Origin: Alitta virens
Taxonomy: Eukaryota > Annelida > Polychaeta > Phyllodocida > Nereididae
DNA: 64,000 nt
Assembly (NCBI GenBank): GCA_932294295.1
Contig: OW028573.1
Location: forward strand, 67,619,829 to 67,683,828
Reading direction: 5' to 3'
The position numbers and the translations under genes were made by a program. This document shows, piece after piece, positions 9,795 through 19,056 of the stretch (the first letter of the stretch is position 1; every line of letters starts with the position of its first letter). Below the pieces are notes generated by a model. That model searched no databases. It had not been told where the DNA came from and was given only the letters and a program-made list of their open reading frames with translations.

Positions 9795-10891
9795 ATATGA
9801 TGACTCCGTGGCATACATTTGGAAATTTGAGAAAATTAAAGAATGTATATTGACCTAAGTGTAAAATGTTGCCTGGCACTAGTAACAGCTTGTTACAAGC
9901 TGAGGAACTTTAATTTAAGTATGAATGTATATTTTCAGGATGTATCCAATATAGATATTGTAGCCCTTCAACACTGTTAAAGTATATCACTGAATTTGTC
10001 ATAGTATTATAGTTAAGTAGGCTAGTAGCAATGTGGTGACTCGTTTTTATAACGTTTTGGCCCAGTGATTATTGTCTTTCGTTGAACATGCCAGTGGTCA
10101 ATATTGGTGGAGAAGCAGAAGAAAAGTAAGGTCTCTGCCCTGGTCAACAATCATACATCTAGTGACAATATCCTCAGCAGGTACAAGCCTCATTTCACTG
10201 TCCAAACGTCTAAGATTGACGATACCAATTAGCCGAGAATCACATGGTTGGGAAAATGCAGATTTTGGATGGTAGTATATACGGCACAGATATTTGTCAT
10301 TTTTGTCCTTCACTATTTCACAGTATTTTCCTGTGTTAGTTTTGAAGAAGTTATTCGGCCACTTTGTACAGATTGGTTTTTCCTTGACTTGAATATTAAT
10401 ACCTTGCTGTTCGAAAACTCTTTTGACAATTTGTGCAGTTGGATTTTTTCCAGATCTTACTTTTTTTTTCAGTTGTTGCATATAATTTTCAAATTTCCAT
10501 GCTGCACAATTTTCTAGGGATCCATGTCTTTCAGATTATTCTGCTAAATGAACCAAACCATGAACATTGTAAACCAAAAAATTATTCCCATACAGTTCTT
10601 TGCTTTTATCAACAAAATACACAAGTAATGATTGCTACACTGAGAGTCATAAAGTGCTTAAAGAAAGCAGAAGGAAGTACATTCTGCAAAACAAATTGGC
10701 CGGTGTACAGAAGAATCTGTCGTAGCTCTGTGGCCTTCCACCTCTCCAGCTCTTGTAGTCCTCTGGGTTTCCTTGCAAATTCAAGCGGAATGTACTTCTT
10801 TATTTCAAGTAAATTGGTACTAATTTGATTCATTTGGTTGTTGGAAAGCCGACTTGGGTGACCAACAGGACCTTTTACCCAAGTGAGGAGA

Positions 10892-11083
10892 GGGCGGAGG
10901 CCTAGCTCAGAGGTAGCGCTCTGGGCTTCCAACCGCTGGGTCCCGGGTTCGATTCCCGGTCGAGCCTAAGTTGGATGGCTGTTTCATCCTTCGTCTCATT
11001 GCCATGGTCTCTGCCCGTCCTAATTAGCCCAATTGGTGCAGAAATACAGGACGTAAAGCCCTAATCACCCACCCACCCACCAC
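10892..11083 (+). mobile_element. full-length tRNA-derived SINE inside the transposase gene
   Basis: Head, body and (ACCC)n tail are complete (GGGCGGAGGCCTAGCTCAGA start, GGACGTAAAGCCCTAATCAC end). It separates the HH-x-G segment of the transposase-like frame from its continuation. No convincing target duplication is visible, unlike its neighbours. Confidence 0.93.
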
Positions 11084-11176
11084 CCTTATGGTGTTCAGGC
11101 TGTTGTACATTACGAAATGAATAGTCAGTCCTTGGTGTGACATTACCAGTATCCGGAAAAGTCACCCTGCCAGCTC

Positions 11177-11433
11177 GGCCCTCGAACGTCCTGGGCCTCC
11201 ACGCGGCGAGGGTGGAAACACTTGGGGTGAAGTCCTCTATCCCCAGTGGCTAAAACAGGACAGTGCGCATTGCACAAGCTGCTCCAGCTATCCAACGCAG
11301 ACAATTTTTGCTTTTTTACATGCTTCTGGTTTCTACTACCAACTATAGATAATCAATCTTACCCTAGAGAGCCTCTACATAGCCCACTCAGGTGCTGATG
11401 AGGCATTAAACAATAACACTAACTAACTAACTA
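11177..11433 (+). mobile_element. short internally deleted LINE derivative, full length (~257 bp)
   Basis: The first ~110 bp are the LINE 5' UTR from its very first base (GGCCCTCGAACGTCCTGGGC). At CTGCTCCAGC the sequence jumps to the end of ORF2 (TATCCAACGCAGACAAT) and continues through the LINE 3' UTR to a (CTAA)n tail. A perfect 13-bp duplication ACCCTGCCAGCTC (11164-11176, 11434-11446) proves that it inserted as such. It carries no complete gene and would depend on the LINE's proteins. Confidence 0.95.
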
Positions 11434-11662
11434 ACCCTGCCAGCTCTATTTTTTCCCCGCAGAGTGAAAACATGGAGTCCTTTCTGATTACATTTGTCAC
11501 AGCCGTAGTATCCTGTATGTGATTTTATGCATTTGACCATGCTTCTAGATGGAGCATCACATATAATACCTTTCAGTGACACTTTGATGTTGCGTCCCAT
11601 GTATTCAATACCTCCAGCCAACACGCACTTGAGTTTCATTTATCGTATCTCTCAAGAAATCC

Positions 11663-11713
11663 TAGCCCACTCAGGTGCTGATGATGCGTTAAACAATAAC
11701 TCACACACACACA
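11663..11713 (+). mobile_element. 51-bp LINE 3' tail insertion
   Basis: Only the last ~50 bases of the LINE (TAGCCCACTCAGGTGCTGAT onward, one change in GATGATGCG) and a (CA)n tail are present, between copies of CTCTCAAGAAATCC (11649-11662 and 11714-11727). It is an extreme 5' truncation of a genuine insertion event. Confidence 0.92.
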
Positions 11714-12608
11714 CTCTCAAGAAATCCAGTGTAGGTGGTTTCCCTGATGCAATAGTAACACATAAAGGGAAAACCTTTGAAGGTTTAATGTTTAAAAAAT
11801 AACAGAGGACAGGCCAGCATGAGCTATTTGTACTCTTAAACAGGTAATCCATCAATGTTGAGGACCAATTCAAGAATCTGTAGAGTTTGAACAAAGGCAA
11901 GGGGAAGCTGATTTAGAATTCCGAGTGTCATCTTCAGGCCAAAGTAATAATAGGACATTCCTGCTATATCTTGTATCTACAGATCGCAGGGTGCCACGCA
12001 GAGTTCTAGATATAAGTGGCAAGTCATCATGGCCATGGTTTTTAAGTATACCAAGAAGACCATCAACTGCATTAGCTTTGACATCGAACTTTTCAGACCA
12101 TTCTCTTAAATCGTCTGCTAAAGTGTCTTAATATAAAAATGATACAATATGCAGTGCAATCAGTCATCCCTTAAATTATTACCCAAATAAATGTTGTATG
12201 TTTACATATATGTCATGGAGAATCACTGTCCATCTCTATAACTCTATTGTTTAGAAGGCCTGTTAATTATACACTAGTCGGCTTAGTTTATTTTTGAATT
12301 TTTCCTGAATTTACTGATGCTTTGTGGTGAAGATTGCAGAAGTTTTCTTCACATAGCCATACTGTTTGTTTTAAAGCATAGAAAGCCGGTCGGCTGTTTG
12401 GAGAATTATAGACCTTTTGGCAGAGTTGACTGAAACAAATTATGTTTACTACCTCAAAAACGTTAACTGTGATAAACTCACCTTTTTCTGGAATATCAGT
12501 AGGATACCAAGTAGTTTCTTGTTGTTTCTTGTGCTGAGAAGTAGTCAAAGATACGCAGGTACAGAAAATAGAATGCAGGATTGTCACAAGGAGCTGTTTT
12601 GATTCCAT

Positions 12609-12700
12609 TTTGTAAATCCGCGCGTTTATAACGGCGTCCGACACATGACACGATCACGAGACCAAAATTTGGCATTGATTGGTGACAGGCTTGTTAGCCA
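12609..12700 (-). promoter_or_regulatory. possible promoter of the transposase-like gene
   Basis: Upstream of the ATG at 12608, read on the minus strand, are a TATAAACG motif (~30 bases before the ATG) and several CCAAT/ATTGG motifs (ACCAATCAATGCC, GCCAATTGGC). This is suggestive only. Confidence 0.3.
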
Positions 12701-12767
12701 ATTGGCGCTCAGTGGTGATGGAGGGTGTATAGGGTGGGTCAGGGCTTGAGGGTATTGAAGTATAACT

Positions 12768-12954
12768 AGGGTGGGGGCCTAGCTCAGAGGTAGCGCTCTG
12801 GGCTTCCAACCGCTGGGTCCCGGGTTCGATTCCCGGTCGAGCCTAAGTTGGATGGCTGTTTCATCCTTCGTCTCATTGCCATGGTCCCTGCCTGTCCTAA
12901 TTAGCCCATCAGGTGCAGAACTACAGGACGTAAAGCCCTAATCACCCACCCACC
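12768..12954 (+). mobile_element. full-length tRNA-derived SINE
   Basis: It has a complete head, body and CACCCACC tail. It is flanked by ATTGAAGTATAACT (12754-12767) and ATTGAAGCATAACT (12955-12968), a 14-bp duplication with one change. Confidence 0.95.
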
Positions 12955-13041
12955 ATTGAAGCATAACTGAAACCTATGCTCCTCCCTGTTGTCCATTGAA
13001 TAACATAATCTTGTAAATTCTAAGGTTGAAATGACTAATAA

Positions 13042-13610
13042 AAATCATATAATGTGCTGTTAAATTCTGTCACTAAGATGGTCCCACTGTTCATGTGCTT
13101 GTGTATTTGCGACATTTACTTATTACTTAGAATAACAAACATGTATTCATAATGTGCTATTTATGCAATTATTAAATTGTGGCCCTTACTAAAACAGTTG
13201 TACAGGTTATTGTGTAGTGGTCTATTCATTTCATCTCTTATTTTATAAATGAAACAAGGTATGGGGCAAAATGGGAAATCAGTTTGTGTATAGTGGTCAT
13301 TTCATGAACTGGAAAAACGTTTGCTGGATGAGCTTCTAGAGCAAACAGGTTACAAATCATATAATGTGCTGTTAAATTCTGTCACTAAGTTGGTCCCACT
13401 GTTCATGTGCTTGTGTATTTGCGACATTTACTTATTACAAACATGTATTCATAATGTGCTATATATGCAATTATTAAATTGTGACCCTTACTAAAACAGT
13501 TGTACAGGTTATTGTGTAGTGGTCTATTCATTTGATCTTTTATTTTATAAATGAAACCAGGTATGGGGCAAAATGGGACATCAGTTTGTGTTTCTAGAGC
13601 AAACAGGTTA
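13042..13610. repeat. imperfect tandem duplication, period ~313 bp
   Basis: The phrase AATCATATAATGTGCTGTTA recurs 313 bp later (13042 and 13355). The following ~250 bases match with small changes. The second copy lacks the stretch around GGAAAAACGTTTGCTGGATG. It is non-coding. Confidence 0.85.
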
Positions 13611-14189
13611 CAACATTTCTTACTTTGAAAGATATAAATATGTAATGTTAGATTAGTTTTGATTTGGGTATAACAGCATCATAAATACAGGACATAAATA
13701 CACTTTGATGACATAATGCCACATATTGGGTCTGGCATCAGCACAAGATTCGTGATGCAACACCCGACTGGACAGTGTTATATAACACAAGCCAGATGAC
13801 AGCAACAGTCATCTTTTGATATGTTTATGAAGTCAAATTTATGACTATGATGTATTGCATGCTTATGAATTCCATGTCTCCTAAGAATGTCTGGGTATGA
13901 TTGTGTAATTTACATTGTTTGGACACATGAGAAGGCCTCTGTGTGTTAATCATCAAGTAATGTTTCAATTTCATGATTACAATGACATTGAAACAGCATA
14001 TCTGTAAAACGCCGGTCTTTCAAGTAATCCTTTGTCATACTTATTAGGGCTAATAAATAGATATAATGCCAAGTTTGTTTCCCAACACTCAACCAAATTT
14101 CTATGAATATAAACCAAAGTTTAAAGCTTAGCAAGGCATTGATAGAGAAGTGGTTAGAATACATTGTACTAGCAGTATGTCTACGTTCT
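13611..14189. other. intergenic, no recognised feature
   Basis: This is AT-rich sequence with a chance open frame on the minus strand (13946-14164) that resembles no family I know. Confidence 0.4.
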
Positions 14190-14430
14190 TACTAATATTG
14201 TGGTTGTGTCAATAAAGATGTGGTCTTAACAGAGAGGTGGTTTTAATAGTGAGGTGGTCTTATAGTAAGGTGATCTAAATATATTGGTCTTGATAGTGGA
14301 GTGGTTAAATAGTGAGGTAATCCTAATAGTAAGGTGGTTTTGATAGTGACGTGGTATTAATAGCTGGTGATGTAATAGAGGTGGTCTTAATAGTGAGGTG
14401 ATTTAATAGACAGGTGGTCTTAATAGAGAG
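14190..14430. repeat. degenerate minisatellite, ~18-20-bp unit
   Basis: About a dozen variants of a unit like GAGGTGGTCTTAATAGT follow each other. An open frame on the opposite strand is a by-product of the repeat. Confidence 0.85.
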
Positions 14431-14649
14431 GAGCCCTGGCATTTTAAAATTAATATTGCTCAAACAGTGACTTATAAAATTAAAACCCTGCAACTCTTTG
14501 TAGGGCTGAAACTTGTCCAAAAAAACAAACTTCTTAGCTAAAATGCTTGGATAAAAGTGGCCTTCCAAGAGAATTTAATATAAATAGTAATGTACGATTA
14601 ACTTTTAAACATACCATATATAAATATTATGAAAAAGGATTACTTGAAA

Positions 14650-15210
14650 AACGTTCAATGATAAAAACATCATCTTGTAACATTGGGAAAATGTTTTAAT
14701 CTAATTTTACAGACATAAACATCATAATTATGTCATTATAAAACATAATGAAAATATTGCAAGATAATGAGAAAACTTGACACCGAGACCACATTTTTAG
14801 GTTATGTTAACATTGGATCAATTTTCCATGTAATTTTAGTAGATTTTGAAAATGCTATTTTTATGTCATGATGATGTTTTTCTATTACATGTTATATCAA
14901 TGTTATAAAAACATCATTCTATAACATTGGGAAAACGTTATTATCCGATGTGACAGATTGACATTAAAATCATGTTTTTGTTAAACATTATTAAAACATC
15001 GTAAATTGATGCAAAAGTTTGACATTGAGAAAACATTTCTAGGTTATGTTAACATTGCATCAATTTTTAATGTCATTTTAACAGATTTTGAAAATGCAAA
15101 TATTTGACACCTTTTTAACATCATTATGTCATTTTCCTTTTACATGTTATGTAAACGTTGTAAAATCATCATCCCATAACGTTGAGAAAACGTTTTTATC
15201 TAATGTGACC
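14650..15210. repeat. diverged tandem repeat, ~242-256-bp unit
   Basis: Anchor phrases of the type TAACATTGGGAAAACGTT recur near 14675, 14917 and 15175, each followed by similar text (TGATGCAA, GGTTATGTTAACATTG, AGATTTTGAAAATGC). It is non-coding. Confidence 0.8.
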
Positions 15211-15579
15211 AATTTATGTTTTAACAATGCTATCAAATAACAATGCCATAACATCAACAAATAGCATCATTTTTTGGAAACAACAGTGACTACTGAATAA
15301 TACGTTATAATTGATCTGGTGAGAATGAGATTGAAAATTTATTGTCACAAAGTTTGTAAATGCCCTAGTGGCTGTGAGTATTAATAATGGTAACCGTAAA
15401 ACTGTCAAAACATGGTCAAATTCTAAATTATATAAAGATATTTTTAATATTAGTGCAGGACATTTATAATAAACTCTTCTGTTCTTTAAATTACTGCATG
15501 ATTACTCTGTAAGTAGGAATTCATTTTGTAGTTAAGAAAAGTGATTGATTGTTGTTATAATTATAATTATCAGCAAAGC

Positions 15580-17517
15580 TTAATCCTGACAAGTCTCTGT
15601 CCTTTTCCTCTTGGGAGTCACAAATTCAGGTAGATCATCAGAAGAATCAGAAGATACATTCAACTGCAATGAAAGAATAGGCCTATATATCATATTGAGC
15701 AATTAATAGCGAAATCTGTAGTCCTATTTTGTGACTATGGAAGTCATGTTACCCATATGCACGCTGTGCCTTAAAGGGATCTCCCCCAGCTGTACATTGA
15801 TTTGATTTATTTATGTGATATTTGTAAAACTTGCTGGTAATTAAATGAAGTCTTGAGTCTTTGGACAAGTGCCAACACAAACCACCTTTATGATAACCAA
15901 ATTACAATGTTAAACAATAACTCAATAAATAATAACCAAATTACAATGAAACTTCATGTGGATCAAACAATTACTTCATGTGTAAATTTGGATTTAAATT
16001 AGTGTAGTGTCATGCATAACAACGTTGCATTCATCTCTCAAGTAGCTTGCAGGTTTTATTTAGTTGAACTTTACTTACCTCAGTAGACAGTTAAATCCTA
16101 TAAGGCCCACCAGACATGCTAGCACAGTATGAGCCCCAAATAAAACCTTGTACCAAGTCACCATCATCCGTGACATTAACTAGCTGGCCATTGTACTTGG
16201 TTACTGATCATGTTGATGATTAGCACTCCGTCAATTGCAAGCCGGTTAGAGATTTCCCTGCAGGGAAATACAGTTTTTCCAACTGAATTAATGTAGGAAA
16301 CAAAATTAAATTACAAAAAGAGGAATAGCATCTTATGCAATACAAATCCACTTATTATGAGGTACAATGTATTCAGGTCATAATTGTAATTAAACACGTT
16401 ACATTCCTGCTTGACAATATCAGAATATGTGGAGGTTTTTAAAGTATCCACATGCCGTACCCAACCATCCCTGGAGAGGTTCACCTGGGTGCCACAATGC
16501 CGCCAGCCGACATACACTTAGGTAGGTGTCTTTTGCCTGGAAAGAACAAGACAAAAAACTAAAACACAGTTTGCGATTCCAAGTTAAAATAATGGTTTGA
16601 GATCGTAAGAGGGCGAAGTTGGTGGGCGAGTTAGGTGTAATGTCCTTTATTTCTTCACCTGATGGGCTAATTAGGACAGGCAAAGGCAATGAGGCAAAGG
16701 ATGATTGACAGCTGTACAACTTAAGCCCCCGGCATAATACTTGGTAGGCAGAAATCAAAAAGTAAGTAAGTACGTGTGAATGTATGTAAGGATGTGCATG
16801 CATAGGTGCATGGGTAAGTCATGCTTATTACAGAATTTTATATACTGCTTGAATCAGCAGTAATATGCGACTAATTTAGATACATTGGATAAATCTGTGA
16901 TTTTCCATTCACAACTGAATCACTCCATACCTTTTTCTTTACAGGCTGCTATGAGCCGCATTCTGTCACCTTTGGCAACGATTCCATACCTAATTAAGTC
17001 TGCAGGCGATTAAAGTTTTACCTCTTTGATCCCCATCTTTATAAAAAAATAATTATATTAACAGTAAGCAAGAATTGAAATTTTTTTATGATTATATGAA
17101 CAGGTACATGTATACATAATATATACCGAAGCCTCTCTAGATTAGAGGCCTAAGGATGATGACTGTATCTTGAAAAAAATAAAGGCCTCCCTCAAGTAAA
17201 GCCCCCCCCCCCCCCCCCTCTGAATAACCCTTATGCACTTAATTGTCTATGAATAACAGGTCAATGACATAGTTAGACATCAAGTAATTAACCTGTAAAT
17301 TACAATTTACATTACAATGTACCATTAACCCAGTTAACGGACCTGAAATCTAAAAAGAAAAATCAAAGGGGCCCTCTAATTCAGTAAATAGTAGGCCTAT
17401 GGATTCATTGTATTTCTAACATTTTAATTATAACTGGCATGTGTACCTTGTTCTCCCTAAACACATCCTCACAGACTTCCACAGGTATACCCACTTCCTT
17501 AACTAATTCCAGTAATT
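15580..17517 (-). pseudogene. SAM-domain gene remnant, several exons
   Basis: Minus-strand exons with proper borders are visible. One at 17447-17517 reads ELLELVKEVGIPVEVCEDVF, and one at 16931-16999 reads LIRYGIVAKGDRMRLIAACK. Together they look like the two halves of a sterile alpha motif domain. One at about 16340-16536 reads VGWRHCGTQVNLSRDGWVRHVD in one frame. One near 16070-16180 reads VQGFIWGSYCASMSGGPYR. The last, 15580-15664 after a TTGCAG acceptor, reads LNVSSDSSDDLPEFVTPKRK and a stop. I do not recognise the full protein. Upstream exons were not found, so the gene may be partial. It could belong to the same composite element as the two genes downstream on this strand, or be an unrelated host gene. 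Confidence 0.45.
16619..16735 (-). mobile_element. old, diverged SINE body
   Basis: On the minus strand it matches the SINE body (GCCTGTCCTAATTAGCCCATCAGGTGAAGAAATAAAGG with several changes), but the tRNA-like head is replaced by unrelated sequence. It is more diverged than all other SINEs here. Confidence 0.75.
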
Positions 17518-17933
17518 CTGAAATAAGCGATGACAACCATAAATAATATATGAGAATTAACAACCAAAATTAACATGTCAATAACTGTATCATACTGTAT
17601 TGAATGGGAGACCGGGGTTAAAATTAACGTTGCTAATTGCTATTCTGTCCTTTGATGAAAATATTATATTTAAGTTTTTTATGTACTGCAATCACGAGTC
17701 CTTGAATTTATTTCTTAGTGCCATTTATCATTTATAAATAAAGAGTAAGAAACTGCAGTGGCTGTTTGGAGTGGGATTCCCCGACTTTGAGGCCATAGAA
17801 CAATGTAGTAACTGCACCCCTGGAACTGATATATTTTTTATCAATTACTTAGAATGCACTCTCTTTATACACTACAGATTTAGTGAGTGACTTCACTAAT
17901 ATTTTAAGAAAATTGAGTTTTACCAACAAAGCA

Positions 17934-17978
17934 GGGCGGGGGCCTAGCTCAGAGGTAGCCCTAATCACCCACCCACCC
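17934..17978 (+). mobile_element. 45-bp SINE consisting of head start joined to tail
   Basis: The first 25 bases of the SINE (GGGCGGGGGCCTAGCTCAGA...) run directly into its last 20 (CCCTAATCACCCACCCACCC). It is flanked by a perfect 14-bp duplication TTACCAACAAAGCA (17920-17933, 17979-17992). Confidence 0.92.
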
Positions 17979-17992
17979 TTACCAACAAAGCA

Positions 17993-18718
17993 CACTGGTT
18001 TTTGCTGAGGGGGATCACCTACCACGACAGAATGACGTCATTATTGCTACCTTCATTCTTATTGGCTAAATTCACAAACAGATTTGTGTAGGGTTCAATA
18101 TCTCATTATGAAATGTTCAATATGCTAAAAATGCTATATATAATTCTTTAAAGGCATTTGAGCACATGCTGTTGCATAACAGAGCATTTCTTTAGTCAGA
18201 GGAATGCTCATAAAATTTTTTGTCGCGGTAACTGATCCCCTTGTCCAGATTTCAATTTTAACCCCACGGAAAAAAAATAATTAATGCATTCTCAGGACCT
18301 TCATATCTCTGAATTATTTTGTTAATATCTTAAGACTATAAGTTACAGGTAAATTTCTGTGCTTTTTTTTTTCTACACAATTATTAGTTTACATTGATAT
18401 TTCAAAAGGGAAATCCCTTGTAAGGTATACATGTCTTGACTCAAGTCAAGTTTCTTACTCTTTTATTATAATACATTTGTACATACTAGTACAGCTGACA
18501 CATCCATAAATTCAAATGCTCGTGACTGCAATCATTATCACTTCACTTGTAAGTTGTTCAATTGTTATTGGTTCTACGGGTGACTCGGCGGGTTCTACGG
18601 GTGACTCCGCAGGTACGGCCAATTAGTGGACGAATTCCAATATATACATCAGTATAGTTCATACTGATTCCATACTTGTTTTCAGATCGAAAATAGACCA
18701 AATATTAAGCGAGATATT
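17993..18718. other. non-coding part of the left arm
   Basis: No gene is seen. The arm ends near 18718 (GCGAGATATT), mirrored at about 32346-32355. Confidence 0.5.
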
Positions 18719-18730
18719 CTATATTATATA

Positions 18731-18815
18731 ATAAGCATATCAATCTATCTGTCTCTCTAAACTATCTATCTATCTACATATCTATCTATCTATCTATCTA
18801 TTTATCTATCTACAT
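18731..18815. repeat. (ATCT)n microsatellite
   Basis: Interrupted runs of ATCT/TATC occupy the left edge of the spacer between the two arms. Confidence 0.9.
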
Positions 18816-18903
18816 TAAAGAACAGCGATTAATGTTGGGGGCGTTTTTGACAAGAATATTCTTGTTTTTATCCAATATACCTAATTAATTTTCCTCACCT
18901 TAT

Positions 18904-19056
18904 GCCCTCGAAGGTCCTGGGCCTCCACGCGGCGAGGGTGGAAACACTTGGGGTGAAGTCCTCTATCCCCAGTGGCTAAAACAGGACCGTGCGCATTGCA
19001 CAAGCTGCTCCAGCTTTACAGGAGGGTGTGTCCCCTACCATACAGGGGAAACAAAA
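18904..19056 (+). promoter_or_regulatory. LINE 5' UTR, presumed internal promoter
   Basis: This 153-bp GC-rich leader is conserved in three full-length copies (18904, 33270, 54476). Its first ~110 bp are also in the short LINE derivative. Retention in a 257-bp derivative suggests that it contains the promoter. No specific motif is claimed. Confidence 0.55.

Larger units (their letters stand above)
10098..12608 (-). pseudogene. Tnp2/Transposase_21-like transposase gene, broken by insertions
   Basis: Reading the minus strand from the ATG at 12608 gives an N-terminal exon, then a segment with LREWSEKFDVKANAVDGLLG and a broken LNIDGLPxFKS-like region in two frames. Next comes GIICDAPSRSMVKC followed by HTGYYGCDKC, then RVTFPDTGNVTPRTDYSF, WKATELRQILLYTGQFVL and a C-terminal part with NPTAQIVKR, YHPKSAF and PCDSRLIG. 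This order is that of the DDE-type transposases in animal CACTA-like elements (D in ICDAP, zinc-like C-x2-C after HTGY). A 51-bp LINE tail (11663-11713), a LINE derivative (11177-11433) and a SINE (10892-11083) interrupt it. The flanking frames rejoin if each insertion is ignored. It is certainly non-functional. Naming the superfamily needs a search. Confidence 0.6.
8104..18718 (+). repeat. left arm of a giant inverted repeat
   Basis: From 8104 to 18718 the sequence is the reverse complement of 32346-48055. Paired landmarks keep a constant coordinate sum of 56145 from about 10072 to 15408. The sum steps to 56528 across a 383-bp indel near 16181-16563, and to 51064 across the LINE present only in the right arm. 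All shared SINEs and their target duplications sit at mirror positions. The arms differ by rare substitutions (for example one residue in a 127-residue frame). Confidence 0.95.

Noticed and set aside
14323..14568. 81-codon minus-strand open frame with Thr/Ser repeats
   Set aside because: It is produced by the minisatellite and recurs only at its mirror position.
15214..15408. 64-codon minus-strand frame conserved in both arms
   Set aside because: Conservation only reflects the inverted duplication; there is no family resemblance and it lies in tandem-repeat flank.
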